The position numbers and the translations under genes are program-made. From contig CAMNCR010000196.1 in NCBI GenBank assembly GCA_946534455.1, forward strand, positions 1 through 12,554: DNA of 12,554 nt, given 5' to 3'. This document shows positions 6,373 through 12,554 of this stretch, piece after piece; the first letter of the stretch is position 1; every line of letters starts with the position of its first letter. The notes under the pieces were generated by a model. That model was not told the DNA's origin. It saw only the letters and a program-made list of their open reading frames with translations, and did not search any database. The DNA comes from an uncultured Clostridia bacterium. GTDB taxonomy: Bacteria; Bacillota; Clostridia; Christensenellales; Aristaeellaceae.

Positions 6373-7536
6373 TCAGTCATCGACGGACTGCGTTTTCACG
6401 AAGTCGAAGGCGCCGGTTTCCGGATTGGCATACTTGATGTAGGCCATATCCTTTCTGGCATCTCCGTTTTCATCGAAGGTGATGTTGCCCGTCACGCCGG
6501 TATAATCCACGCCGGGAAGCGCCTCGGCCACCGCGGCCGGATCCGCGCTGTCGGCGGCGGCGAGGGCGGCCAGGGCCACGTTGTATCCGTCAAAGCCCAG
6601 GGCGGAAACCGCGGCGACGATGTCGTTGCCGCCGTTGTTGGTCTTCTTGTCGGCGTTCTCGTTCAGCCAGGCCTTGAAGCCGGAAACGAATTCCGCGGCC
6701 GCGGCGCCGTCGTCGTTCTCATCGAAGAAGGTGGAGCAGTAAACCTTCACGTTCTTCCCCTTGGCGGCCTCCAGAATCACGGAGCTTTCCCAGGTGTCCC
6801 CGGCCAGCAGCGGATAGGTCACGCCCTGCGCGGCGGCCTGGTCGATGATCAGCGCGGCATAGGTGGTGGCGCAGGGAGCGAACACCACGTCCGCCCCGGC
6901 GGCGGTGGCGTTGTTCAGATAGGCGGCAAAGTCGCTGGTGCCCTCGGTGAAGTTCTCCTCCACCACTTCTCCGCCCAGCTTCGTGAAGGCGTCCACGAAG
7001 TACTTGCCCAGGCCCACGCCGTAGTCCTCACCCAGCATGGTGAGCACATAGGCCTTGGTGGCGCCCAGCTCCTTCGCGTAGTTCGCCATGACCGTGCCCT
7101 GGAAGGGATCCAGGAAGCAGATGCGCCAGTAGTAGTCGCACAGCAGGGTCACGTTCGGGTTCGTGCAGGAGATGCCGATGGCCGGCACGCCCGCCTCGGC
7201 AAAGACGTCGCCGCCCGCCATGGAGGCGCCGGAGCCGTAGGAGCCCAGCACCACGGACACATCCTTGCTCACCAGGGACTGGGCCGCGGAAACGGCCTTG
7301 TCCGTCAGGGACTGATTGTCCTCAATGACCAGCTCCACCTGATATTCCTCGCCGCCCAGGGTGATGGTGGGGGCCAGGCTGTTGGCATATTCAATGCCCA
7401 GGATTTCCTGCTTGCCGCCCGCGCCGTTATCTCCCGTGGAGGGCTCAAAAACGCCGATGCGGATCACGTTATCCGCCAGCGCAAAGGCGGGAACCAGCAT
7501 CATCACGGCCAGAACCAGTGCAATCAGTTTCTTCAT
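6373..7536 (-). CDS. livJ: LivJ-type branched-chain amino acid binding protein
   Basis: A 387-residue periplasmic-binding-protein type I (Leu/Ile/Val receptor family) that captures substrate outside the membrane and delivers it to LivHM. Residues 1-21 form a Sec signal peptide (MKKL, a hydrophobic stretch, then AFALA before DN). The mature start IRIGVFEPSTGDNGAGGKQ is the family's first strand and ligand-facing loop. The binding region GSYGSGASMAGGDVFAEAG with ISCTNPNVT resembles the Ser and Thr ligand contacts in E. coli LivJ. There is no lipobox Cys near the cleavage point, which is unusual if the host has a single membrane. AAGGAGG lies eight bases before the ATG. It has its own promoter upstream and a terminator-like hairpin downstream. 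Substrate is inferred from family; related receptors bind other amino acids or amides. Confidence 0.92.
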   Translation of the reverse strand: MKKLIALVLAVMMLVPAFALADNVIRIGVFEPSTGDNGAGGKQEILGIEYANSLAPTITLGGEEYQVELVIEDNQSLTDKAVSAAQSLVSKDVSVVLGSYGSGASMAGGDVFAEAGVPAIGISCTNPNVTLLCDYYWRICFLDPFQGTVMANYAKELGATKAYVLTMLGEDYGVGLGKYFVDAFTKLGGEVVEENFTEGTSDFAAYLNNATAAGADVVFAPCATTYAALIIDQAAAQGVTYPLLAGDTWESSVILEAAKGKNVKVYCSTFFDENDDGAAAAEFVSGFKAWLNENADKKTNNGGNDIVAAVSALGFDGYNVALAALAAADSADPAAVAEALPGVDYTGVTGNITFDENGDARKDMAYIKYANPETGAFDFVKTQSVDD

Positions 7537-7582
7537 GATGGTATCCTCCTTGTTATTCGCTCCTTTTGAGTGCTTTTTTCAG

Positions 7583-7611
7583 ATTATACCGGCCCAAAGG
7601 AGGAAAAACAA
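7583..7611 (-). promoter_or_regulatory. Sigma-A type promoter for the liv operon
   Basis: On the minus strand TTGTTT (7606-7611) and a perfect TATAAT (7583-7588) are separated by 17 bases. Transcription would begin near 7576, giving a leader of about 40 bases to the livJ ATG, too short for a T-box or large riboswitch. The -35 keeps only the TTG half of the consensus. Confidence 0.7.
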
Positions 7612-7623
7612 GCGCTGAACAAA

Positions 7624-7649
7624 AGAAAGACAAAAGGGAGAACCGCCCT
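7624..7649 (-). terminator. Weak terminator-like element after the FakA-middle-domain gene
   Basis: On the minus strand AGGG (7646-7649) and CCCT (7635-7638) can pair around a 7-nt loop, followed by a T-rich run TTTGTCTTTC. It comes about 65 bases after the gene's stop and just before the livJ promoter, where a transcription end is expected. The stem is only 4 bp, so this is a tentative call. Confidence 0.3.
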
Positions 7650-7665
7650 CCGCGTTTCCCCCTAT

Positions 7666-7674
7666 TTATCCACA
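7666..7674 (+). promoter_or_regulatory. DnaA box, exact TTATCCACA
   Basis: An exact match to the high-affinity DnaA-binding 9-mer in the intergenic region between the FakA-middle-domain gene and livJ. It lies about 55 bases upstream of the livJ -35 element. Part of a local cluster with sites at 7747, 8084 and 8095. Binding is inferred from the consensus only. Confidence 0.5.
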
Positions 7675-7712
7675 GGCAGGCCGCTTTCTGACCCGGATGC
7701 CGTCCCGTCTGC

Positions 7713-7964
7713 TCAGCCCTTCAGGCCCTGCTCCTGCCGCTCCATGTTTTCCACAACCACGTCGTAGATTTCCCCAAGACCCGCGCAGTATTCCAGGACC
7801 TTCCAGGGCTCGTTGGTATGGTAGTGTATTTTGATCAGCTCATCATCCCCCACGGCCAGGAGGCAGTCCCCCTTGAAATTGTTGGTGATGTAGTCATTGA
7901 TCTGATCCTCGTCCAGGTCATGGCCTTCAATCAGCAGCTGCGTATCAAACTTGAATTCCAGCAT
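7713..7964 (-). CDS. Small stand-alone protein resembling the FakA middle domain
   Basis: An 83-residue soluble protein. GDCLLAVGDDELIKIHYHTN (residues 32-51), then WKVLEYCAGLGEIYDVVVENM (54-74), closely resembles the middle domain of fatty acid kinase FakA, which sits between its DAK2-type kinase domain and the FakB-like end. Clostridial genomes carry such short proteins under the name 'kinase to dihydroxyacetone kinase', but no kinase domain is present here and catalysis by itself is unlikely. The HxH pair (His47, His49) that I recall as metal-binding in FakA is kept. The Cys of FakA's GYCTEF motif appears as Asp in FKFDTQ (about residue 7). The ATG at 7964 follows AAGGAAG with six bases of spacing. 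It has its own promoter and lies between polA and livJ. Function unknown; a partner or regulator of fatty acid kinase is speculation. Confidence 0.82.
   Translation of the reverse strand: MLEFKFDTQLLIEGHDLDEDQINDYITNNFKGDCLLAVGDDELIKIHYHTNEPWKVLEYCAGLGEIYDVVVENMERQEQGLKG
7747..7755 (+). promoter_or_regulatory. DnaA-box-like 9-mer TTTTCCACA inside the FakA-middle-domain gene
   Basis: TTTTCCACA fits the relaxed TTWTNCACA consensus. It lies inside coding sequence (codons for VVENMER), so it could exist only for coding reasons; it is listed because of its neighbours. Confidence 0.25.
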
Positions 7965-7982
7965 ATTTCTCTTCCTTCCTTC

Positions 7983-8001
7983 CCCCGCGCCTCCCGCGGG
8001 G
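7983..8001 (-). other. 5' leader hairpin before the FakA-middle-domain gene
   Basis: A perfect 7-bp GC-only stem (CCCCGCG at 7983-7989 with CGCGGGG at 7995-8001) with a 5-nt loop that reads GGAGG on the transcript. It would form at the very 5' end of the mRNA if transcription starts near 8004, and it lies about 18 bases ahead of the start codon. A stabilising 5' stem is the simplest reading; masking of a GGAGG sequence in the loop is a curiosity. Confidence 0.45.
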
Positions 8002-8010
8002 AATGATGGA

Positions 8011-8039
8011 ACTTTACCATTTTCAGCGCGAAAAGTCAA
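8011..8039 (-). promoter_or_regulatory. Promoter for the FakA-middle-domain gene
   Basis: On the minus strand TTGACT (8034-8039) and TAAAGT (8011-8016) are 17 bases apart, with TGG just ahead of the -10 giving an extended -10. Transcription would start near 8004, about 40 bases before the ATG at 7964. Confidence 0.65.
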
Positions 8040-8083
8040 ATGAGCGCATGGAAAATCGGGCTTCTCCGGCGTCAGATCCGACC

Positions 8084-8103
8084 TGTGGATAACTTGTGGA
8101 CAA
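8084..8103 (-). promoter_or_regulatory. Pair of DnaA boxes one helical turn apart (TTATCCACA and TTGTCCACA)
   Basis: Minus-strand TTATCCACA (8084-8092) is an exact DnaA box. TTGTCCACA (8095-8103) differs at one position. Their starts are 11 bp apart in the same orientation, so both would face the same side of the helix. The pair begins five bases after the polA stop and ends about 45 bp upstream of the -35 of the next gene. Binding is inferred from sequence alone. Confidence 0.5.
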
Positions 8104-8107
8104 TTTT

Positions 8108-10729
8108 CTATTTTGCCTCCGCCCAGGTCCCGCCGCGGTGCACCTCCGCCACCAGCGGCACCTGCAGGGACGCCACCTGCTCCATGCCCTCCTTCAGGAT
8201 GCGGGCCGCCTCCTCCGCCTCCTCCGGCGGGCACTCCAGCAGCAGCTCATCGTGCACCTGGAGAATGATGCGGCTCCGGAGCCCCGCCCGGCGCAGCCCC
8301 TCCGCCACGCGCACCATCGCCATCTTCATCAGATCCGCCGCCGTGCCCTGAATCGGCGTGTTCATGGCGACGCGCTTTCCGAACTCCCGGATGGCCGCCC
8401 GGGTCGACTGCAGCTCCGGCAGATATCGCCGGCGGCCCAGGAGCGTCACGGCGTAGCCCCGGTCCATGCCCTCCTGCACGGCCTCGTCCATAAAACGCTT
8501 GACCCCCGGATATTTTTCAAAATACCGGGCGATAAACTCGCTGGCCTCCTTCCGGCTGACGCCGGTATTCCGGCTCAGGCCGAAGCCGCTGATGCCGTAA
8601 ATCAGGCCGAAGTTCACCGCCTTGGCCCGGCTGCGCAGCTCCGGCGTCACCCATTCCGGCGGAACGTCGAAGATTTCGCTGGCGGTGCGGGCATGGATAT
8701 CCTCGCCCTTCCGGAAGGCCTCGATCAGCCCCGGATCCCCGGAAAAATGCGCCATGAGCCGCAGCTCGATCTGGCTGTAGTCCGCGTCCACCAGAACCCA
8801 TCCCTCCCGGGGCAGGAAGGCCTGACGGATTTCCCGTCCCTCCTCCGTGCGCACGGGAATGTTCTGCAGATTGGGCTCGGAGGAGGACAGCCGCCCGGTG
8901 GCGGTGGCCGTCTGATCGAAGGTGGAATGAATCCGGTTCTCCGCATCCATCAGCGGCAGCAGGCCCTCGATATAGGTTCCGTTCAGCTTGGTCAGCGTCC
9001 GGTAGCGCAGCAGGGGCTCGATCACCGCCGGCGCGTCCCACCGCAGGGATTCCAGCACCTCCGCGGAGGTGGAATATCCCTTGCTGGTCTTTTTGCCGTG
9101 GGGCAGCTTCAGCTGCTCAAACAGCACCTCGCCCAGCTGCTGCGTGCTGTTGAGGTTGAAGGGCCTGCCTCCGGTGGCCTCAATGACCTCCCGGCGGCGG
9201 GTTTCGATTTCCGCGCGGTACTTTTCTCCGAGCCTCTCCAGGCTTTCCGGATCCACCCGGCAGCCCGTCCGCTCCATCTCGAACAGCACCCGGCTCAGGG
9301 GCATTTCCGTGTCCGTCAGCAGGGGCAGCATGCCCTCCTTCCGCACCTGCTCCCGCTGCCACGCCGCCAGGGAGCACAGCGAGGCCGCTCCCTCCCCGCC
9401 GTCCGGCGTCAGCAGGGACAGCGCAGCGCTCTTCTCCTGCGGATTCAGCAGATACGCCGCCAGGCGCGTGTCCCACGCAAAGCCTTCCGGCGCCGGCAGG
9501 CCCAGGCCGGACAGCAGATGCAGCCAGCGCTTGCTGTCATGCACGGTCCACCGCCAGCCCTCCGCGCCCTCGAAAACGGCGCGCAGCGCCTCCTCCCGCT
9601 CCATGCCCGGGGTCAGCAGATCGCCCCCCAGGGGAATGATCGCCTGCCTTCCGGTCCGGCAGGCCAGCGAAACCGCCTGCTCCGTCAGGGCCAACGCCGC
9701 CTCCCGCTCCCCGTCCCCGGGGCCCGCGGCCAGCCACGCGGAAATGGCGTCCGCGCTCAGCAGGGTTTCCGGCGCATCAAAGGGCAGCATCGCCGCCCCG
9801 GCCGCCGGTGCGCTCTCCGCCGCCGGCTCCGCGGCCTTCCCCGCCTCCGGCCTCTCCCGGACCGGGGCCGTCTGCGCCTCCCCGTCGATGCGGCGAATCA
9901 GGCTGTTCAGCCGCAGCCGGCGCAGCGCCGGGATGCCCGCCTTCCAGTCCGGCACGCGGCAGTCCTCCAGCGCAAAGCTCACCGGCGCGTCCCGGTGAAT
10001 GGTGGCCAGCTCCTTGCAGAACCGGGCCTGATCCGCGAAGGCGGCGAGCTTTTCGCCCATTTTTCCGCGGATCTCCCCCGCGTTTTCCAGCACCCTTTCC
10101 AGCGTGCCGTACTGCTGCAGAAGCTTCACCGCCGTCTTGTCCCCGATGCCCGGCACGCCCGGAATGTGATCGCTGGCGTCCCCCGCCAGCCCCTTCCAGT
10201 CCGTCACCTGCCCGGGGGTGAAGCCGTATTCCTCCATCACCTTCGCCTCGGTGAAGCGGATGGTCTCCGAAATGCCCTTCCGGGTAAAGATCAGCTGCGT
10301 GCCCTCGCTCACCAGCTGCAGCGCGTCCCGGTCCCCGGTCAGCAGCAGCGGAAGCACCCCCTGCCTTTCCCCCTCCAGGGACAGGGTGCCCAGCAGGTCG
10401 TCCGCCTCCCAGCCCTGGAGGGAATACCGGCGGATGCCCATCTCGTCCAGCAGGGTGCGGATGGTCTCAAACTGCTGCCGCAGCTCCGGCGGCGTCTCCG
10501 AGCGCCCCGCCTTGTATTCCGCGTAGATTTCATGGCGGAAGGTGGGCCCGTGCTCATCGAAGCAGATCGCCAGATACTGCGCCTGCTCCTCCCGCACGAT
10601 CTTGATCAGCATATTCAGAAAACCATAGATGGCATTGGTATAAATGCCATCCGCGTCCATCAGAGGCAGCGCGTGAAACGCGCGGTGCATGAGGCTGTTT
10701 CCGTCTACAATCAGAAATGCGTCCTTCAC
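8108..10729 (-). CDS. polA: DNA polymerase I, 5'-3' exonuclease plus polymerase, with dead proofreading domain
   Basis: An 873-residue family A polymerase for Okazaki-fragment maturation and repair synthesis. The 5' nuclease domain (1 to about 285) keeps its acidic residues: VDGN at 8-11, EADD at 108-111, TGDRD at 131-135, DASDHIPGVPGIG at 184-196. An Ala/Pro/Glu-rich linker (about 284-318) leads to a proofreading-like fold in which the DxE of exo I is absent (ALALTEQAV at about 345-353) and the other catalytic acids are not seen. The enzyme should therefore lack 3'-5' exonuclease, like the Bacillus and Taq enzymes. The polymerase motifs are intact: A, DADYSQIELR near 650; B, AKAVNFGLIYG near 703, with Phe at the position that excludes dideoxynucleotides; C, QVHDELLLE near 828. 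The start is GTG at 10729, with GAGAGGA nine bases upstream and no better ATG. It follows the MBL gene by 25 bp and is probably in its operon. Confidence 0.96.
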   Translation of the reverse strand: MKDAFLIVDGNSLMHRAFHALPLMDADGIYTNAIYGFLNMLIKIVREEQAQYLAICFDEHGPTFRHEIYAEYKAGRSETPPELRQQFETIRTLLDEMGIRRYSLQGWEADDLLGTLSLEGERQGVLPLLLTGDRDALQLVSEGTQLIFTRKGISETIRFTEAKVMEEYGFTPGQVTDWKGLAGDASDHIPGVPGIGDKTAVKLLQQYGTLERVLENAGEIRGKMGEKLAAFADQARFCKELATIHRDAPVSFALEDCRVPDWKAGIPALRRLRLNSLIRRIDGEAQTAPVRERPEAGKAAEPAAESAPAAGAAMLPFDAPETLLSADAISAWLAAGPGDGEREAALALTEQAVSLACRTGRQAIIPLGGDLLTPGMEREEALRAVFEGAEGWRWTVHDSKRWLHLLSGLGLPAPEGFAWDTRLAAYLLNPQEKSAALSLLTPDGGEGAASLCSLAAWQREQVRKEGMLPLLTDTEMPLSRVLFEMERTGCRVDPESLERLGEKYRAEIETRRREVIEATGGRPFNLNSTQQLGEVLFEQLKLPHGKKTSKGYSTSAEVLESLRWDAPAVIEPLLRYRTLTKLNGTYIEGLLPLMDAENRIHSTFDQTATATGRLSSSEPNLQNIPVRTEEGREIRQAFLPREGWVLVDADYSQIELRLMAHFSGDPGLIEAFRKGEDIHARTASEIFDVPPEWVTPELRSRAKAVNFGLIYGISGFGLSRNTGVSRKEASEFIARYFEKYPGVKRFMDEAVQEGMDRGYAVTLLGRRRYLPELQSTRAAIREFGKRVAMNTPIQGTAADLMKMAMVRVAEGLRRAGLRSRIILQVHDELLLECPPEEAEEAARILKEGMEQVASLQVPLVAEVHRGGTWAEAK

Positions 10730-10754
10730 TGTTCTTTTTCCTCTCCGTGGGTCG

Positions 10755-11663
10755 TCAGCCCGGTTCCCCCCCGGGGGGCGGAGCCTCTTCCTCCGACATC
10801 AGCTGCGGCACAGGCAGATCGCTGTCGTCAAAGGGATTATCCTCGTCCTCCAGCGGCAGCAGCGCCTCCCCGGACGATTCCTCCTCCGTCTCCTCCGCCT
10901 GTTCCTTCCGGACCCATGATATATTCATATACCCCGCTTCGTCAACCTGAACCTGAATCTGCTCGCCGATTTCCGTCATCGCCAGCACCTGGGTGGACCG
11001 GGTCGCCGCGCGCCGGGCGTATTCCTGAATCACTTCCGTCTGATCAAAGTAGTGCATGGGAATCAGCAGCCGGGGCTTCACGCTGAGAATAAAGTAATCC
11101 GCGCCGGCCTCAAACATGGCGCCCTGCCGCGGATCCACCGGAAAGAAGGCGATATCCACCGCTTCTCCCTGGATCGGAAGCACCGCCCGGTGAAAATCCT
11201 CCTCCGCCTCCTGAATTTCCTGCATGGTGGATTCCTCCCGCCAGTGCCAGAAATTCAGGTCCCCGGCGTGGAAAAAGCGGAAGCCGCCCAGATCCAGCAG
11301 AAAGCTGACGCCCAGGTCCGTGGAATCGAAGGCGGTCACCCGCACGTCCTCCGAAAGCTCCAGGCTGTCCCCCGGCGCCATCCGCTTTCCCCGGATGCCG
11401 ATGGGCATGTCGGAGGAAACGATGTACTGCACCTCCGCAAACTGCCGCCAGGAAAACACGACGCTGTCCAGATGGTCGACGTGATCGTGCGTGATGAAGA
11501 CGTAGATTTTCCGGTAGGCGCTCAGCTCCTTCTCCGTCAGCTGCGCCTCCTCGAAGAGCTCCCCCTGATCCCCGCGCCAGTAATCGAAAACAAAAAGATC
11601 ATGACGCCACGCAATCGAAAAGCCGCTGTGATAGTAATGGGTAATGAGAAACTGCTGTTCCAT
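10755..11663 (-). CDS. MBL-fold metallo-hydrolase with acidic C-terminal tail
   Basis: A 302-residue soluble metallo-beta-lactamase fold protein. The metal-binding HDHVDH motif lies at 59-64 (ITHDHVDHLD), FHAGD at 131-135 supplies the bridging Asp135, and PMHYF at 202-206 supplies the last His204, so both metal sites look complete. The sequence between resembles the Lactamase_B_2/UlaG-like group of predicted hydrolases; the substrate is unknown. Residues 254-302 form a low-complexity tail with 18 Asp/Glu and no Lys or Arg, rich in Pro and Gly at the end, likely disordered. I chose ATG at 11663; AAGGAGG is about 11 bases upstream. An earlier ATG at 11670 is out of frame, and the in-frame upstream extension lacks a start near the ribosome site. 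The gene has a near-consensus promoter and lies 25 bp ahead of polA, so the two are probably co-transcribed. Confidence 0.85.
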   Translation of the reverse strand: MEQQFLITHYYHSGFSIAWRHDLFVFDYWRGDQGELFEEAQLTEKELSAYRKIYVFITHDHVDHLDSVVFSWRQFAEVQYIVSSDMPIGIRGKRMAPGDSLELSEDVRVTAFDSTDLGVSFLLDLGGFRFFHAGDLNFWHWREESTMQEIQEAEEDFHRAVLPIQGEAVDIAFFPVDPRQGAMFEAGADYFILSVKPRLLIPMHYFDQTEVIQEYARRAATRSTQVLAMTEIGEQIQVQVDEAGYMNISWVRKEQAEETEEESSGEALLPLEDEDNPFDDSDLPVPQLMSEEEAPPPGGEPG

Positions 11664-11739
11664 GGGGCATGATCCCTCCTTTTCCGGACAGCGCTTTTCC
11701 GGCCGGATAAACAAAACCGGAGCCTTTTTGAGTCAAATG

Positions 11740-11768
11740 ATTATCTCAAAAATCCCCGATTTTGTCAA
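11740..11768 (-). promoter_or_regulatory. Strong sigma-A promoter for the MBL-polA operon
   Basis: On the minus strand a perfect TTGACA (11763-11768) and GATAAT (11740-11745, five of six) are spaced by 17 bases. Transcription would begin near 11733, with a leader of about 70 bases that includes the palindrome TCCGGCCGGA at 11698-11707. This is the best promoter match in the window. Confidence 0.8.
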
Positions 11769-11870
11769 TTTATTCCCACTTTTATTCCGGTTTCGTCCCA
11801 AAAACTGGGCTATAATGGAATCAATAATCCTTAAAATTGGGACTCAGACCCACATGAACCGGTTTTCTCC

Positions 11871-12554
11871 TTATGAAAAATCCGGCTCCCGCAGGGTTTC
11901 CTCCTCCACCGCCGGACCCCGGTTGGTCTCCTCCAGCGCCGCGCCCTCCTCCGCCGCGCGAACCCGGTAGGTTCGCTGGGCATGATGGGACAGCAGGTCG
12001 TCCTCGTCCGTGCAGGTCACAAAGGTCTGATATCCCTCCACCAGGGCCAGCAGGCGCTCCCGCCGGTTCCGGTCCAGCTCGCTCATCACGTCGTCCAGCA
12101 GCAGCACCGGCTTTTCCCCGCTGGCCTCCTCCATGATCTTCATCTGGGCCAGCTTCAGGCTCAGGGCCGCCGTGCGCATCTGGCCCTGGCTGGCAAAATT
12201 GCGGATGCCGATTTTCTGCAGCGTCATTTCCATCTGATCCCGGTGCGGCCCGATGGTGGTCATTCCGTTGCGCAGATCCTGCTCCCGGTTTTCGGCGAAC
12301 TGCCCGGCGATTTTCTCCGGATCGTACTCGCCCTCGGTCAGCGACGGGCGGTACACAATCCGCAGCTGCTCCTGCTCCCGGCCCGAAATGTCCCGGTAGA
12401 TGTCCGCCCCGTGCGCCTCCACCCGGGCGGTGGCGGCCTCCCGGCCCCGCATGATCACGCCGGCCGCCGTCCCCATGATCCGCTCGAATTCGTCCATCAC
12501 CCAGGGACTGATTCTGTTTCCCTCCCGCTGGCTCCGGATCGCGGCGTTCCGCTG
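11871..12554 (-). CDS. recF: RecF, DNA replication/repair ATPase, partial at its N-terminus
   Basis: The last 227 residues of RecF, an SMC-like ATPase that helps load RecA at gaps; the N-terminal Walker A part lies outside the right edge. The visible fragment opens with QRNAAIRSQREGNRISPWV, the coiled-coil and arm region (RecF proteins have a QRN-start helix here). It then shows IGPHRDQ, the ABC signature region SQGQMRTAALSLKLAQ, and Walker B with D-loop LLLDDVMSELD. These are in the right order and spacing for RecF. The last 30 residues are an acidic extension (EEGAALEET, EEETLREPD) beyond the conserved end. The gene ends in TAA. RecF usually lies next to dnaN and dnaA, so the origin may be near the right of this window (inference). 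Confidence 0.93.
   Translation of the reverse strand, partial: QRNAAIRSQREGNRISPWVMDEFERIMGTAAGVIMRGREAATARVEAHGADIYRDISGREQEQLRIVYRPSLTEGEYDPEKIAGQFAENREQDLRNGMTTIGPHRDQMEMTLQKIGIRNFASQGQMRTAALSLKLAQMKIMEEASGEKPVLLLDDVMSELDRNRRERLLALVEGYQTFVTCTDEDDLLSHHAQRTYRVRAAEEGAALEETNRGPAVEEETLREPDFS

Noticed and set aside
7574..7588. CodY-like box over the livJ -10 region
   Set aside because: About 10 of 15 positions fit AATTTTCWGAAAATT, too weak, and part of the match is simply the TATAAT and an A-run.
7595..7608. Plus-strand AAAGGAGG suggesting a plus-strand gene
   Set aside because: No start codon at proper spacing, and it overlaps the livJ promoter spacer; the following frame is not protein-like.
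8096..11086. Very long open frame on the plus strand opposite polA and the MBL gene
   Set aside because: High GC leaves few stops in the antisense frame. The translation is Arg/Pro/Ala/Gln-rich with no recognisable domain, while the minus strand encodes clear PolA and MBL motifs.
11811..11816. Plus-strand TATAAT promoter reading toward recF
   Set aside because: No acceptable -35 at 16-18 bases (CCGGTT, CGGTTT, GGTTTC), and no plus-strand gene follows.
11855..11866. SOS (LexA) box GAAC-N4-GTTC near the recF end
   Set aside because: GAACCGGTTTTC has one wrong base in the second half-site and lies downstream of recF, far from a start.
1..12554. CRISPR array, IS element, prophage, tRNA or rRNA
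   Set aside because: No regularly spaced repeats, no transposase or integrase frame, and no structured RNA gene seen on either strand by eye.

Overview
The window is an ordinary-looking stretch of a GC-rich bacterial chromosome. All eleven coding regions lie on the minus strand, so the window reads from its right end to its left end. The gene set suggests an uncultured GC-rich Clostridia-type member of the Firmicutes: YlbM-type TmcAL, a small stand-alone piece resembling FakA, a PolA with a degraded proofreading domain, a COG4198/DUF1015 protein, strong AGGAGG ribosome sites and sigma-A promoters. This placement is inferred from gene content; no 16S gene is present.

Layout from right to left in transcription order: (1) the 3' part of recF runs in from the right edge. 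(2) After a 207-bp AT-rich spacer with a near-consensus promoter come an MBL-fold hydrolase with an acidic tail and polA, 25 bp apart. (3) After a 143-bp spacer, which carries a promoter, a 5' leader hairpin and two DnaA-box-like sites, comes an 83-residue protein matching the middle domain of fatty acid kinase FakA. (4) After a 176-bp spacer with another perfect DnaA box and a promoter comes a complete branched-chain-amino-acid type ABC importer, livJ-livH-livM-livG-livF. A terminator-like hairpin separates the binding protein livJ from the rest, and the later genes are packed with ATGA overlaps. (5) Continuing the same run are an XRE/S24 (LexA-like) regulator, a DUF1015 protein, and the 5' part of tmcAL, which leaves the window on the left.

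How the parts fit: recF and polA are replication and repair genes, and recF usually lies close to dnaA/dnaN. The uniform strand agrees with a replication fork moving right to left from an origin beyond the right edge (inference). The liv genes form one solute importer. The XRE/S24 protein and DUF1015 follow with no visible terminator and may be co-transcribed with it.

The observation I consider most worth checking is four DnaA-box-like 9-mers within about 440 bp (7666-8103) around the FakA-middle-domain gene. Two are exact TTATCCACA, and two lie 11 bp apart in the same orientation. Other points are a liv binding protein with no lipobox cysteine, loss of a presumed metal-ligand Cys in the FakA-like protein, and a non-phage S24 regulator with an intact Ser/Lys pair. 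I see no CRISPR array, transposon, tRNA or rRNA, and no clear novel system.
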